NCBI GenBank assembly: GCA_016188005.1
Contig: JACPIQ010000104.1
Span: forward strand, 1 to 64,000
Direction of reading: 5' to 3'
DNA: 64,000 bases
Source: Candidatus Rokuibacteriota bacterium
Lineage (GTDB): Bacteria; Methylomirabilota; Methylomirabilia; Rokubacteriales; CSP1-6
Shown: piece by piece, positions 33,998 to 41,569 of the stretch
Layout of the letters: each line of letters starts with the position of its first letter
Position numbering within the stretch: the first letter of the stretch is position 1
The notes under the pieces: model-generated
Seen by the model: the letters and a program-made list of their open reading frames with translations, nothing else
The model's database searches: none
What the model was told of the DNA's origin: nothing
Program-made: the position numbers and the translations under genes

Positions 33998-34818
33998 CCC
34001 GCGGCGCCCCGGCGCCGGATCAGGATGCGGACCACCCCGGCCTCGGGCTCGTCAGTCTCATGGGCGAAGCCGCGTTCGTCGAGCTGCGGGTAGAGGAAGA
34101 GCGGGCGACGGTCGTGAATCACCTCGATCGTGCCCCCACCGGCGAGCCCATCGAGCTGCTCGAGGACACGCACCATCGGCTGGGGCGGCTCGAGTCCCCG
34201 CACGTCGACGCGCACGAGGTGGCTCCCGCCAGCCGCCGCGCCTCCGGCTCCCGCCCCCTGCGGCGCCGGCCCGCTTGCCGCGGGCTCGCGGTAGAACCAT
34301 ATGCGCCAGTCGGCAGGGCCGAGGTTCTCCGTCCAGTGGGCGAGCCCGCGCTGGCCGAGCACGTCGTAGAGCGGGACCGGCTCGAAGGGGGCGCGGAGCA
34401 CCAGGACGTCACCGTCGCGGAGCTCCTTCACTGCAGCCATGATGCGGGCGAAGGGCTCCTGGCCGCGCGCGATGTCCTCGCGGACGTCGGCGTGCACCTG
34501 CCGTGCCTGTGGCACTGCGGCCAGCGCCGGCGGCATGAGCGACTCGCCCCCGGGCTCCCCCGCGCTCGGCGCGGCAGCGGCGGCAGCGTGCGGGGGCGGC
34601 GCCGCCTCGCCCACCGCACCCCTAAGCACGCCGAGCATCTCGTCCAGCGACACTCCCGCGATGCGCGCGGCCTGCGCCACCGTCACGCGCGGAGCCATGA
34701 CCTTGCGCAGGAGCTCGTTCCTGAGCTGCTGGAAGTGCGGGTGGTAGACGGCCAGCACTTCCACCAGCTGGGGGTGAGCGTCCAGGAGGCAGGCAACCGT
34801 CTCCTCCGCGGAGATCAT
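33994..34818 (-). CDS. DUF1858-DUF2249 multidomain protein
   Basis: A 274-residue protein. Residues 1-70 are DUF1858/ScdA-N-like (CLLDAHPQLVEVLAVYHPHF...VAQAARIAGVSLDEML). A Pro/Ala linker follows, then two DUF2249 modules: GDVLVLRAPFEPVPLYDVL with WRIWFYRE, and VRVLEQLDGLAGGGTIEVIH with RRPLFLYPQLDERGF. DUF2249 modules are common in denitrifier accessory operons. It overlaps its neighbours on both sides by 4 bases. Function not established; a redox- or NO-linked regulatory role is inferred. Confidence 0.8.
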   Translation of the reverse strand: MISAEETVACLLDAHPQLVEVLAVYHPHFQQLRNELLRKVMAPRVTVAQAARIAGVSLDEMLGVLRGAVGEAAPPPHAAAAAAPSAGEPGGESLMPPALAAVPQARQVHADVREDIARGQEPFARIMAAVKELRDGDVLVLRAPFEPVPLYDVLGQRGLAHWTENLGPADWRIWFYREPAASGPAPQGAGAGGAAAGGSHLVRVDVRGLEPPQPMVRVLEQLDGLAGGGTIEVIHDRRPLFLYPQLDERGFAHETDEPEAGVVRILIRRRGAAG

Positions 34819-35240
34819 GCCGCGGGGTCCTCGGCCCGGCGGAGCGCCTCGAGCAGGGCCTCGAGGGTGACGCCCGCCGAGGCTGCGGCCTCGCGGAGCG
34901 TCAGGTGGCCCCCGCAGCAGTGGTTGATGCCCATCTCTCGCATGACGTCGAGCGCGCCGGGATGGAGACGCGAGACAGCCTCCACCGTCTGCTCGCCGGT
35001 GATTGGCGGTAGCGCCTTGGCAATCTCCACTCGCCAGGTCTCGGGGCCCTCCTCCAGGGCGCGCCAGCCGAAGGTTCCGGGGCGCTCGGCCTGGAACTGG
35101 TAGAAGAGCGGCCTGGGGTCGTGATCGTTCACCAGGACGAAAGCCTCGCCGGCTGCCAGGGCGTCGAAGGTCTCGAAGATCCTGGGGTGGCGAATCCGCG
35201 GCGGGACCTCGCGCACGTCGAGAAGCGTCGGGTGAGCCAT
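34815..35240 (-). CDS. DUF2249 plus RIC/ScdA N-terminal (DUF542) protein
   Basis: A 141-residue protein. The N-terminal half is DUF2249 (FETFDALAAGEAFVLVNDHD, PLFYQFQAERPGTFGWRALE). The C-terminal half is a DUF542 domain with the INHCCGGHLTLREAA motif found at the start of RIC/YtfE/ScdA iron-centre repair proteins. It lacks the hemerythrin part of RIC. It is the first gene of a four-gene operon, 51 bases downstream of the TATGA-N6-TCATA site. Confidence 0.85.
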   Translation of the reverse strand: MAHPTLLDVREVPPRIRHPRIFETFDALAAGEAFVLVNDHDPRPLFYQFQAERPGTFGWRALEEGPETWRVEIAKALPPITGEQTVEAVSRLHPGALDVMREMGINHCCGGHLTLREAAASAGVTLEALLEALRRAEDPAA

Positions 35241-35290
35241 GGTCTGTGTCCTCCTTCTGCCCCAGGCTACACACGCTCCGCCGCGCCTCC

Positions 35291-35306
35291 TATGACCGTC
35301 GTCATA
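35291..35306. promoter_or_regulatory. Crp/Fnr-type operator TATGA-N6-TCATA (site 2)
   Basis: TATGACCGTCGTCATA shares 12 of 16 bases with site 1 at 30936-30951, including both half-sites in full. It is centred about 58 bases upstream of the ATG of the DUF2249/RIC-like operon and beyond the end of the 35333-35776 gene, where an activator site would be expected. Confidence 0.6.
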
Positions 35307-35332
35307 CACAGCGAACTGCGGCACGAGCCGAT

Positions 35333-35776
35333 CTAGCGGGCGGGCGGCGGGACCGCGGTGGGCCTGCGGACGCGCCACCACATGTTCAGGACGAAGAGCG
35401 CGGCGCCAGCCAGCTGCCCGAGCCCACCCACCGTGATCGCGAGCCTGAGCGGCGGGGCGGACGAGAAGCCCGCCCACACCTCGCCGACGGCGCGCAGCAG
35501 CGTCCCGGCCGTCATGATCCAGTACACCGCCTCGGCCAGCTCGGGCCGGTAGCGCGTGTCCTCGCGGCCCGGGCGCGGGAACATCCACGTGGCCACCCCC
35601 ATGACGACCATGAGCATGAACCCCACGAGGAGCAGGTGCGCGTGGGCGGTGACCACGAGCCGCGGGGGATATCGGCCGAGCACGAACTCGCCGACGAGGA
35701 TGTAGGCGCCGAGCAGGAGCCCGGCCAGGAGGAAGAGGAAGCTCGTCTTGATGTAGCGGCGGACCAGGGGGGGCAC
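35333..35776 (-). CDS. Four-helix membrane protein of the heme-copper-like small subunit type
   Basis: A 147-residue protein with four helices. The VVTAHAHLLLVGFMLMVVMGVATWMFPRPGR stretch (given here as VVTAHAHLLLVGF and VATWMFPRPGR) has the His pair seen in short NorB/CcoN-like proteins. It is 25 bases downstream of the Crp/Fnr gene and in the same direction. A heme-binding part in nitrogen-oxide metabolism is inferred from neighbours. Confidence 0.7.
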   Translation of the reverse strand: MPPLVRRYIKTSFLFLLAGLLLGAYILVGEFVLGRYPPRLVVTAHAHLLLVGFMLMVVMGVATWMFPRPGREDTRYRPELAEAVYWIMTAGTLLRAVGEVWAGFSSAPPLRLAITVGGLGQLAGAALFVLNMWWRVRRPTAVPPPAR

Positions 35777-35801
35777 GGGACTAGAGGTGACGGCGCACCG
35801 T

Positions 35802-36503
35802 CTACGGCTCCTCGCCCTGGGCCAGCGCGCGGAGCGCCTCGATGTCCGTCAGGATGAGCCGGCCGCCGTCGTCCCGGATCAGCCCGTCCTTGTGCCAGCG
35901 GCTCACGACCCGGATGGTGGTCTCGACGGTGGTGCCGGTCATGTCGGCCAGGCCCTGTCGCGTCAGGTGGAAGGGCAGCGTGATCCCCTGCCGGCTCCTG
36001 GTGCCCTCGCGCTCCCCGAGCCGGACCAGCGTGGCGGCGAGCCGGGCCTCCACGGGATCCACGGCGAGGGACTTGACCGAGTCGTGGGCGGCCCTGAGCC
36101 GCCGGCCGATCATCAGCGCCATCTCCCTGATGACGGACGGGTAGCGGTCCGACAGGCCGGTGATGGCCTCGGCGGGGATCTTGAGGACGACGCTCGGCTC
36201 GGTCACCTGGGCGCTGGCGGGGTAGGGGCGCTTCTCGATCACCGCGACGCCGCCGAAGAGCTCGCCCGGTCCCAGCAGCTCCAGCACCACGTCCTTGCCG
36301 GCGCGCGAGTGCCTCACGATCTTCACCCGCCCCGACTTGACGATGCACAGCGCCAGCGACGGATCGCTCTCCATGAAGACGTACTCGCGGGCACGGTAGC
36401 TGTCCTCGGAGACGACGGCGCTGAGGGCTTCGATCTCTCGCGCGGGGAGCGAGGCAAAGACAGGACTCTGTCTGAGGAAAGCCTGTACCTCGCGAGCGGA
36501 CAT
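35802..36503 (-). CDS. Crp/Fnr family transcription regulator
   Basis: A 233-residue regulator. It has a cyclic-nucleotide-type sensory barrel (residues about 15-120, with GPGELFGGVAVIEKRPYPASA), a dimer helix and a C-terminal winged helix. The recognition helix reads TVETTIRVVSRW, with the Glu and Arg that read the TGA core in Crp and Fnr. It has no Fnr-type N-terminal cysteine set, so an O2-sensing FeS cluster is unlikely; Dnr/NnrR-like NO sensing would fit the neighbours. It probably binds the two TATGA-N6-TCATA sites. Confidence 0.9.
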   Translation of the reverse strand: MSAREVQAFLRQSPVFASLPAREIEALSAVVSEDSYRAREYVFMESDPSLALCIVKSGRVKIVRHSRAGKDVVLELLGPGELFGGVAVIEKRPYPASAQVTEPSVVLKIPAEAITGLSDRYPSVIREMALMIGRRLRAAHDSVKSLAVDPVEARLAATLVRLGEREGTRSRQGITLPFHLTRQGLADMTGTTVETTIRVVSRWHKDGLIRDDGGRLILTDIEALRALAQGEEP

Positions 36504-36654
36504 CGGTCCGAGGATAGCACAGGGGCGCGCGCCACTTCGACGGGCCCGGCACCCGAGCGGCCGGGGGGAGCCGGCGCCTCACGAGGGGCGGTGGTGCCCC
36601 AGCGACCCTCTCGGACCGCTCTCCGTAACGTCCCGGGCTGGCGTCGGTTCCCCG

Positions 36655-36670
36655 TGGCACCGGCGTTGCA
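36655..36670 (+). promoter_or_regulatory. Sigma54-type promoter, near-leaderless, for the P-type ATPase
   Basis: TGGCACCGGCGTTGCA matches the -24/-12 consensus at all defined positions but one. The predicted start is near 36681, two bases before the ATG at 36683. No Shine-Dalgarno sequence precedes that ATG, in agreement with a leaderless message. Confidence 0.7.
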
Positions 36671-36682
36671 CCTCCTTCACCC

Positions 36683-39370
36683 ATGAGCCCGCCCAGCGAG
36701 GCGCGGAGAGGGCTCTCGCCTCACGCCCTCGACCACGCTGAAGTGGTGGCCCTGCTCGGCACCCATGCCGAGGTGGGTCTCGCGCCGGACGAGGCGCGCC
36801 GCCGGCTCGAGCGCGTGGGCGAGAACCGGGTGGGCGAGCACCGCGCCCGCCCGCTGTGGAGGCTCGCGCTCGATCAGTTCCAGAGCCTGGTGGTGCTGCT
36901 GCTCCTGGCCGCCGCCGTCGTCGCGTGGCTGCTCGGCGAGCGGGTGGAGGCCGCGGCGATCCTGGCGGCGCTTCTCCTCGGCGCGGTCATTGGCTTCGTT
37001 TCCGAGTGGCGCGCGCGGGTATCGCTGGCCCGTCTTCGCGCGCTGGCCGTGCCCCAGGCACTATGCCGGAGGGGCGGCGACGTCCTGCGTGTGCCGGCGG
37101 CCCAGCTCGTGCCCGGCGACCTCATCGTGCTCGAGGCGGGCGCACAGGTCCCCGCCGACGCCCGCCTGGTGAGAAGCTCGGCACTCCGCGTGACGGAGGC
37201 GGCGCTCACGGGAGAGAGCCTCCCCGGCGAGAAGGATGCTGCTGCCCGTGTTGCGCCCGACACGCCTCTCGGGGACCGCCGGACCATGGTCTACCTCGGG
37301 ACGGCAGTGGTCGCCGGCAGCGGGCTCGGCGTCGTGACGGCCACGGGGCTCGCCACGGAGCTGGGTCGCATCGGCCAGCTGGTCGCCCTGGCCGGGGACA
37401 GGGCGACGCCGCTCGAGCGCCAGGTCGAGGCCCTCGGGCGCCGGCTCATGGTCCTGGCGCTCGGGATCTGCGCGGTGGTGGGGATTGCGGGGATCCTTCA
37501 CGGCGAGCCGCTGGGGCTCATGCTGGAGACGGCCATCAGCCTGGCGGTGGCCGCCATTCCGGAAGGCCTGCCGGCAGTCACGGCCGTGGCGCTGGCGGCC
37601 GGGCTCTGGCGGCTGGCGGCGCAGGGCGCGCTGGTGCGCCGGTTGCCGGCGGTGGAGACGCTGGGCTCCACCACGGTGATCTGCGCCGACAAGACGGGCA
37701 CGATGACCGAGAACCAGATGAGCGTGGTGCGCATCCATCTCGGCGGCCGCACGCTGGCCGTGGAGGCTGACCCGCGCTCCCCTTCGGGAGAGTTCCGGGA
37801 GGACGGCTTGCGGCTCGACCCGCTCGCCGAGCCTGACCTCGTGACGCTGCTCACCGTGGCGGCGCTGGCCAATGACGCGGCCCTGGAGTGGCGCCCCGAG
37901 GGACTCCGGCTCCACGGCGATCCCACGGAGTCCGCGCTGCTGGTCGCAGCGCTCAAGGCCGGGCTCGACCCCGGCGAGATCGCTCGGGCCTGGCCCCGCC
38001 GGGGCGAGACGCCCTTCGACCCGGCGACGCGACTCATGGCGACGTTCAACGACACCCCTGGGGGTGGCAGCGCGCTGCTCGTCAAGGGCGCGCCGGCCGC
38101 GGTGGTGGAGCGCTCGAGCCGGTGGGAGGCCGCCGGCGGCAGCATCCCGCTCGACCCTGCCGCCCGGGAGGCGCTGCTGGAGGCGAACGGCGCCTTCGGG
38201 CGCGACGGCCTCAGGGTGCTGGCCGTGGCCTGGCGCCCCGAAGGAGCGCTTCCGGGGGGCCCCATCGAGGAGCTGACGCTTCTCGGGCTCGTGGGGCTCG
38301 CGGATCCGGTGAGGCCGGGAGTGAGGGAGGCGATTGCCCGCTGCGCCGCAGCCGGCATCCGCACCGTCATGCTCACCGGCGACCAGCGCGTCACCGCCGA
38401 GGCTGTCGGACGCACCCTCGGGCTGGCGCCGGATGCGATCCGGAGCCGGGTCAGCCCGGAGGAGAAACTCGCGCTGGTCCAGCGACTCCAGGGCCAGGGC
38501 GAGGTGGTCGCCATGACGGGCGACGGGGTCAATGACGCCCCGGCGCTGGCCAGGGCCGACATCGGCATCGCCATGGGCCGCCGCGGCACCGACGTCGCCC
38601 GGGAGGCCGCTGACCTCGTGCTCACCGACGACAACTTCGCCTCCGTCGTCCGGGCGGTGGAGGAAGGGCGCGTCATCTACACGAATCTGCGCAAGGTCAT
38701 CCACTTCCTCTTCTCCTGCAACCTCTCCGAGATCCTGATCATCCTCGTGGGGATCCTGCTGGGGCTGCCGGCGCCGCTTCTGCCCTTGCAGATCCTCTGG
38801 GTCAACCTCGTGACGGACATCTTGCCGGCCGTCGCGCTGGTCCGCGATCCCCCCGAGCCCGACGTGATGCGGCGGCCGCCGCGCGACCCGCAGGAGGCGC
38901 TGGTGACGTGGCGCTCCGGCGGGCGCATGGTGGTGGAGGGGGCGCTCCTGGCGGCCGGGGTGCTGAGCGCCTACCTGTGGGCCGTGTGGCGGGAGGGGGC
39001 TTCGGCTCACGCGACCACCATCGCGTTCGTCGCGGTGGTCGTGATCCATCCGTTCCAGGCCATGAACTGTCGCTCGGACCGGGTGGGGTGGTGGCGGCTG
39101 CCGCCCAACTGGCTGACATGGGCCGCTCTGGGGGTGCTCCTGGGCTTGCAGTGGCTGGCCGTGTCCTGGCGGCCGCTCCGCTTGGTGCTGGGGGCTGTCC
39201 CCCTCTCCGGCGCGGACTGGCTCACGGTGATGGGCGCGGTCGTGTGGCCCGTGCTCTTGCTCGAGGCGGTGAAGGCCTGGCGGCGCTCGGGTGACGGGGT
39301 GGGGTGCCCTCGCCCCACCTCCTCGCCGGCCGGACCGGAGGCGGCGCGCGGAATGCCCCGAAATCCTTGA
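36683..39370 (+). CDS. P2-type cation-transporting ATPase (Ca2+-type)
   Basis: An 895-residue P-type ATPase. It has the N-terminal cation ATPase domain, TGES at 176-179 (actuator), phosphorylated D336 in DKTGTMTEN, and GDGVNDAPALARADIG near 613. Ion-site residues known from the sarcoplasmic Ca2+ pump are present: PEGLP in M4, N-x-x-E in M5 (CNLSEI) and NLVTD in M6. Ca2+ (or Mn2+) export is therefore likely. It heads a co-directional set of stress genes (HPF, Usp, baeRF, MAT, Lon-like) behind a sigma54-type promoter. Confidence 0.9.
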   Translation: MSPPSEARRGLSPHALDHAEVVALLGTHAEVGLAPDEARRRLERVGENRVGEHRARPLWRLALDQFQSLVVLLLLAAAVVAWLLGERVEAAAILAALLLGAVIGFVSEWRARVSLARLRALAVPQALCRRGGDVLRVPAAQLVPGDLIVLEAGAQVPADARLVRSSALRVTEAALTGESLPGEKDAAARVAPDTPLGDRRTMVYLGTAVVAGSGLGVVTATGLATELGRIGQLVALAGDRATPLERQVEALGRRLMVLALGICAVVGIAGILHGEPLGLMLETAISLAVAAIPEGLPAVTAVALAAGLWRLAAQGALVRRLPAVETLGSTTVICADKTGTMTENQMSVVRIHLGGRTLAVEADPRSPSGEFREDGLRLDPLAEPDLVTLLTVAALANDAALEWRPEGLRLHGDPTESALLVAALKAGLDPGEIARAWPRRGETPFDPATRLMATFNDTPGGGSALLVKGAPAAVVERSSRWEAAGGSIPLDPAAREALLEANGAFGRDGLRVLAVAWRPEGALPGGPIEELTLLGLVGLADPVRPGVREAIARCAAAGIRTVMLTGDQRVTAEAVGRTLGLAPDAIRSRVSPEEKLALVQRLQGQGEVVAMTGDGVNDAPALARADIGIAMGRRGTDVAREAADLVLTDDNFASVVRAVEEGRVIYTNLRKVIHFLFSCNLSEILIILVGILLGLPAPLLPLQILWVNLVTDILPAVALVRDPPEPDVMRRPPRDPQEALVTWRSGGRMVVEGALLAAGVLSAYLWAVWREGASAHATTIAFVAVVVIHPFQAMNCRSDRVGWWRLPPNWLTWAALGVLLGLQWLAVSWRPLRLVLGAVPLSGADWLTVMGAVVWPVLLLEAVKAWRRSGDGVGCPRPTSSPAGPEAARGMPRNP

Positions 39371-39379
39371 GGTCACAAC

Positions 39380-39395
39380 TGGCATTGACGTTGCT
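39380..39395 (+). promoter_or_regulatory. Sigma54-type promoter (near-match) for the HPF-like gene
   Basis: TGGCATTGACGTTGCT has GG and GC 10 bases apart and TTGCT at -12; T replaces C after GGCA. The predicted start is near 39406, right at the GGAGGAGGG ribosome site of the GTG at 39418, so the message would carry a very short leader. Confidence 0.55.
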
Positions 39396-39417
39396 CCTCG
39401 ACAATGGAGGAGGGATC

Positions 39418-39771
39418 GTGTCCATCGAGATCAGCGGGATCGACCGGAACGTCGCGCTCCGGAGGCGCGTGGAGAGGCAGATCGGGGCGGCGCTCGGCCC
39501 GCTCCGCGTGGCGCCGGTGAAGGCGCTGGTGTCCTTCTTCGACGACAACGGGCCCAAGGGGGGCCTCGCGCTTCGCTGCGCCGTCACCGTGCGCGTGCCG
39601 TACCGCCCGGCGATCCGCGTGGAGAACACCGCGGCCACGGCCCGGGTGGCCTTCGACGGCGCGCTGGGCGTGCTCGAGCGCCAGCTCGAGCGCTACCGCG
39701 AGCGCGACAGGGACGTGCGCCGGCGGCCGAAGAAGTACTTCGCCGCGAAGCGCCTGCTGGGAGGAGGATGA
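39418..39771 (+). CDS. HPF/RaiA-like ribosome hibernation factor
   Basis: A 117-residue protein with the fold of ribosome-associated inhibitor/hibernation factors: ISGIDRNVALRRRVERQIGA at the start and a basic C-terminal helix (LERQLERYRERDRDVRRRPKK). Members bind the 30S decoding site and silence ribosomes in starvation. It is short-form (no dimerisation tail). The GTG start is chosen because GGAGGAGGG precedes it. It overlaps nothing and leads directly into the Usp gene. Confidence 0.75.
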   Translation: MSIEISGIDRNVALRRRVERQIGAALGPLRVAPVKALVSFFDDNGPKGGLALRCAVTVRVPYRPAIRVENTAATARVAFDGALGVLERQLERYRERDRDVRRRPKKYFAAKRLLGGG

Positions 39772-39774
39772 GCC

Positions 39775-40221
39775 ATGGCGAAGCGAATCCTGGTGCCACT
39801 CGATCAGTCGGCGCTCGCCGAGTCCGTGATCCCGCTGGTGGGGGACGCGGCGCGCGGCGCCGCGGCGACGGTGCGCCTCCTGCACGTGGCGCCGATGCCC
39901 CAGAACCGGGTGGACGACGAGGGCCGGGTGGTGGCGTATTCCGATCAGGAGATGGCGCGGCTCGAGGCCGCGGCGCTGGACTACTTGGGCGGGCTGGGGC
40001 TCGGGCTCTCGGGCGTGCCCGTGGAGTATGCGGTGCGCTTCGGCGAGCCCAAGCAGGAGATCCTCGTGGAGGCGGAGGACTGGGATGCCGACCTCATCGC
40101 GGTGACCACGGCGGGTCGGAGCGGGCTCTCGCGCACCGTGCTGGGCAGCGTGGCCGAGCACGTGTTCAAGAAGTCGGACGTCCCCGTGGTGCTGTTCCAC
40201 CCGCGGCGGTCCAGGGATTGA
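39775..40221 (+). CDS. Universal stress protein (UspA family)
   Basis: A 148-residue Usp domain. It opens AKRILVPLDQSALAESVIPL and ends with the nucleotide-binding G-x2-G-x9-G-S type loop (TTAGRSGLSRTVLGSVAEHVF) and VPVVLFHP. The ATP-binding residues look intact. It starts 3 bases after the HPF-like gene, so the two should be made together under stress. Confidence 0.9.
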   Translation: MAKRILVPLDQSALAESVIPLVGDAARGAAATVRLLHVAPMPQNRVDDEGRVVAYSDQEMARLEAAALDYLGGLGLGLSGVPVEYAVRFGEPKQEILVEAEDWDADLIAVTTAGRSGLSRTVLGSVAEHVFKKSDVPVVLFHPRRSRD

Positions 40222-40251
40222 CAGGTACCCGATGCGGTGCGCGAAGAGACG

Positions 40252-41391
40252 ATGGAGCCGGACATGCAGCTCAAGGCGCGGCTGGCAGAGCTGGCCCGGG
40301 TCAAGAGCGTGGCGCCGCCCGTGGTCAGCGTGTACCTGGACACCCGCTGGGAGGATGAGCACCAGCGCGACCGGGTGCGGCTCTTCCTCAAGAACGAGTT
40401 GAAGAGGGCGCGGCAGGGGGCGGGCCCCCGGTGCGCCGAGCCGGATCTCGGCTGGATCGAGGCCCAGGGCGAGGCCCTGGTGAGCCAGGAGCGCCTGCCG
40501 GCGGCCCGCGGCGTGGCGATGTTCGCGTGCGGGACGGCGGGGCTGCGCGAGGTCCTGCCCGTGCGGGTGCCCTTCGACAACGCCTTCGTGGTGGCCGAGG
40601 CGCCGCATCTCGCCCCGCTCACGGAGGCGCTGGAGGAGGCGCCGCCCTCGCTGGTCGTCTTCGTGGACGGCGAGAGCGCGCGGCTGGTGCCGCTCACCGC
40701 AGAGGGCGCCGGCGCGGAGATCCGGCTCGAGAGCGAGGTGCCGGGCCACCACCGGCGCGGCGGGTGGGCGCAGCTCGCCCAGTCGCGCTACCAGCGGCAC
40801 ATCCAGGACCACCGGGGGCGCCACTTCGAGGCGGTGGCCCAGAGCCTGATCGCGTTGGCCGAGGGCAATGGCGTCGAACGCATCGTGGTGGCCGGGGAGC
40901 CGCGGAACATCACCGCGCTCCGCCAGCACCTGCCCCCGCGCCTCCTGGACCGCGTGGCTGGCACGCTGTCCGCCGCGCGCCGGGAGGCGATGGGCGCCAT
41001 CCTGGGCCGCGCCGCCGAGTTGCTCGTGCAGCTCGAGAAGGCCGGACTGGGCGCGGCCGTGGACGCGGCCCTGACCGAGGCGGCCAAGGGCGGGCGCGCC
41101 GTGGCCGGCGTCGGGCCGACACTCGAGGCGGTGGGCCGGGGCGCGGTGCGGCGGCTGTATCTCCTCAAGGGCTTCCGGGAGCAGGGGCGCGCCTGCGCCG
41201 GGTGCGGGGCCGTCGGGCGGGGCGTCGGGACCGTGTGCGCGGGGTGCGGCGGGCCGGCCGCCGCCGTGGAGCTGGGCGCAGCATGCGTCGACCGGGTGAT
41301 CGCCGCCGGCGGTGGCGCCGACCTGGTCGAGCCTCACGAGGCGCTGGCGCGGGCCGGGGGAATGGCCGCCCTCCTGCGCTACCCGCTCTGA
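40252..41391 (+). CDS. baeRF-type (eRF1/Vms1-like) protein
   Basis: A 379-residue protein resembling the bacterial archaeo-eukaryotic release-factor-like (baeRF) group. It has VVSVYLDTRWEDEHQRDRVR near the start, SLVVFVDGESARLVPLT, RYQRHIQDHRGRHFEAVA, VERIVVAGEPRN, and a C-terminal zinc-ribbon-like pair (CAGCGAVGRGVGTVCAGC). No GGQ motif is seen. Relatives include Vms1-type peptidyl-tRNA cleaving enzymes in ribosome rescue. ATG at 40252 or 40264 may be used. It lies after HPF and Usp, which supports a ribosome-related stress role. Confidence 0.75.
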   Translation: MEPDMQLKARLAELARVKSVAPPVVSVYLDTRWEDEHQRDRVRLFLKNELKRARQGAGPRCAEPDLGWIEAQGEALVSQERLPAARGVAMFACGTAGLREVLPVRVPFDNAFVVAEAPHLAPLTEALEEAPPSLVVFVDGESARLVPLTAEGAGAEIRLESEVPGHHRRGGWAQLAQSRYQRHIQDHRGRHFEAVAQSLIALAEGNGVERIVVAGEPRNITALRQHLPPRLLDRVAGTLSAARREAMGAILGRAAELLVQLEKAGLGAAVDAALTEAAKGGRAVAGVGPTLEAVGRGAVRRLYLLKGFREQGRACAGCGAVGRGVGTVCAGCGGPAAAVELGAACVDRVIAAGGGADLVEPHEALARAGGMAALLRYPL

Positions 41392-41439
41392 CACCGACCT
41401 GGCTGGGGCACCGGAGGGCGCGGAGAGGGAGGCGGAAGC

Positions 41440-41529
41440 ATGGTGGAGGCGATCCGCGATCAATGGGCGGTCGTGGCGGCCGTCGTCCTCCTCGTCGCGC
41501 TCTTGATCTGGCGGCTGGTGCGACGGTGA
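41440..41529 (+). CDS. 29-residue single-helix membrane microprotein
   Basis: A very short gene: the ATG follows GGGAGGCGGAAGC. The product starts MVEAIRDQWA and continues with a hydrophobic helix (VVAAVVLLVALLIWRLV) and a basic end (RR). It lies between the baeRF-like and MAT genes, on the same strand. Position, ribosome site and a clean helix support it. Small membrane modulators of P-type ATPases exist, but a link here is a guess. Confidence 0.5.
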   Translation: MVEAIRDQWAVVAAVVLLVALLIWRLVRR

Positions 41530-41569
41530 GGAGACGGATCCGCGCATAGCCCCGCGGCGGGGAAACGCG

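Noticed and set aside
36542-36560. GGCACCCGAGCGGC upstream of the ATPase as a second sigma54 site.
   Set aside because: It has the -24 part but CGGC instead of TTGC at -12.
41530-41569. A SAM riboswitch ahead of the SAM synthetase gene.
   Set aside because: The gap is only 40 bases, and no riboswitch-like helices are seen.
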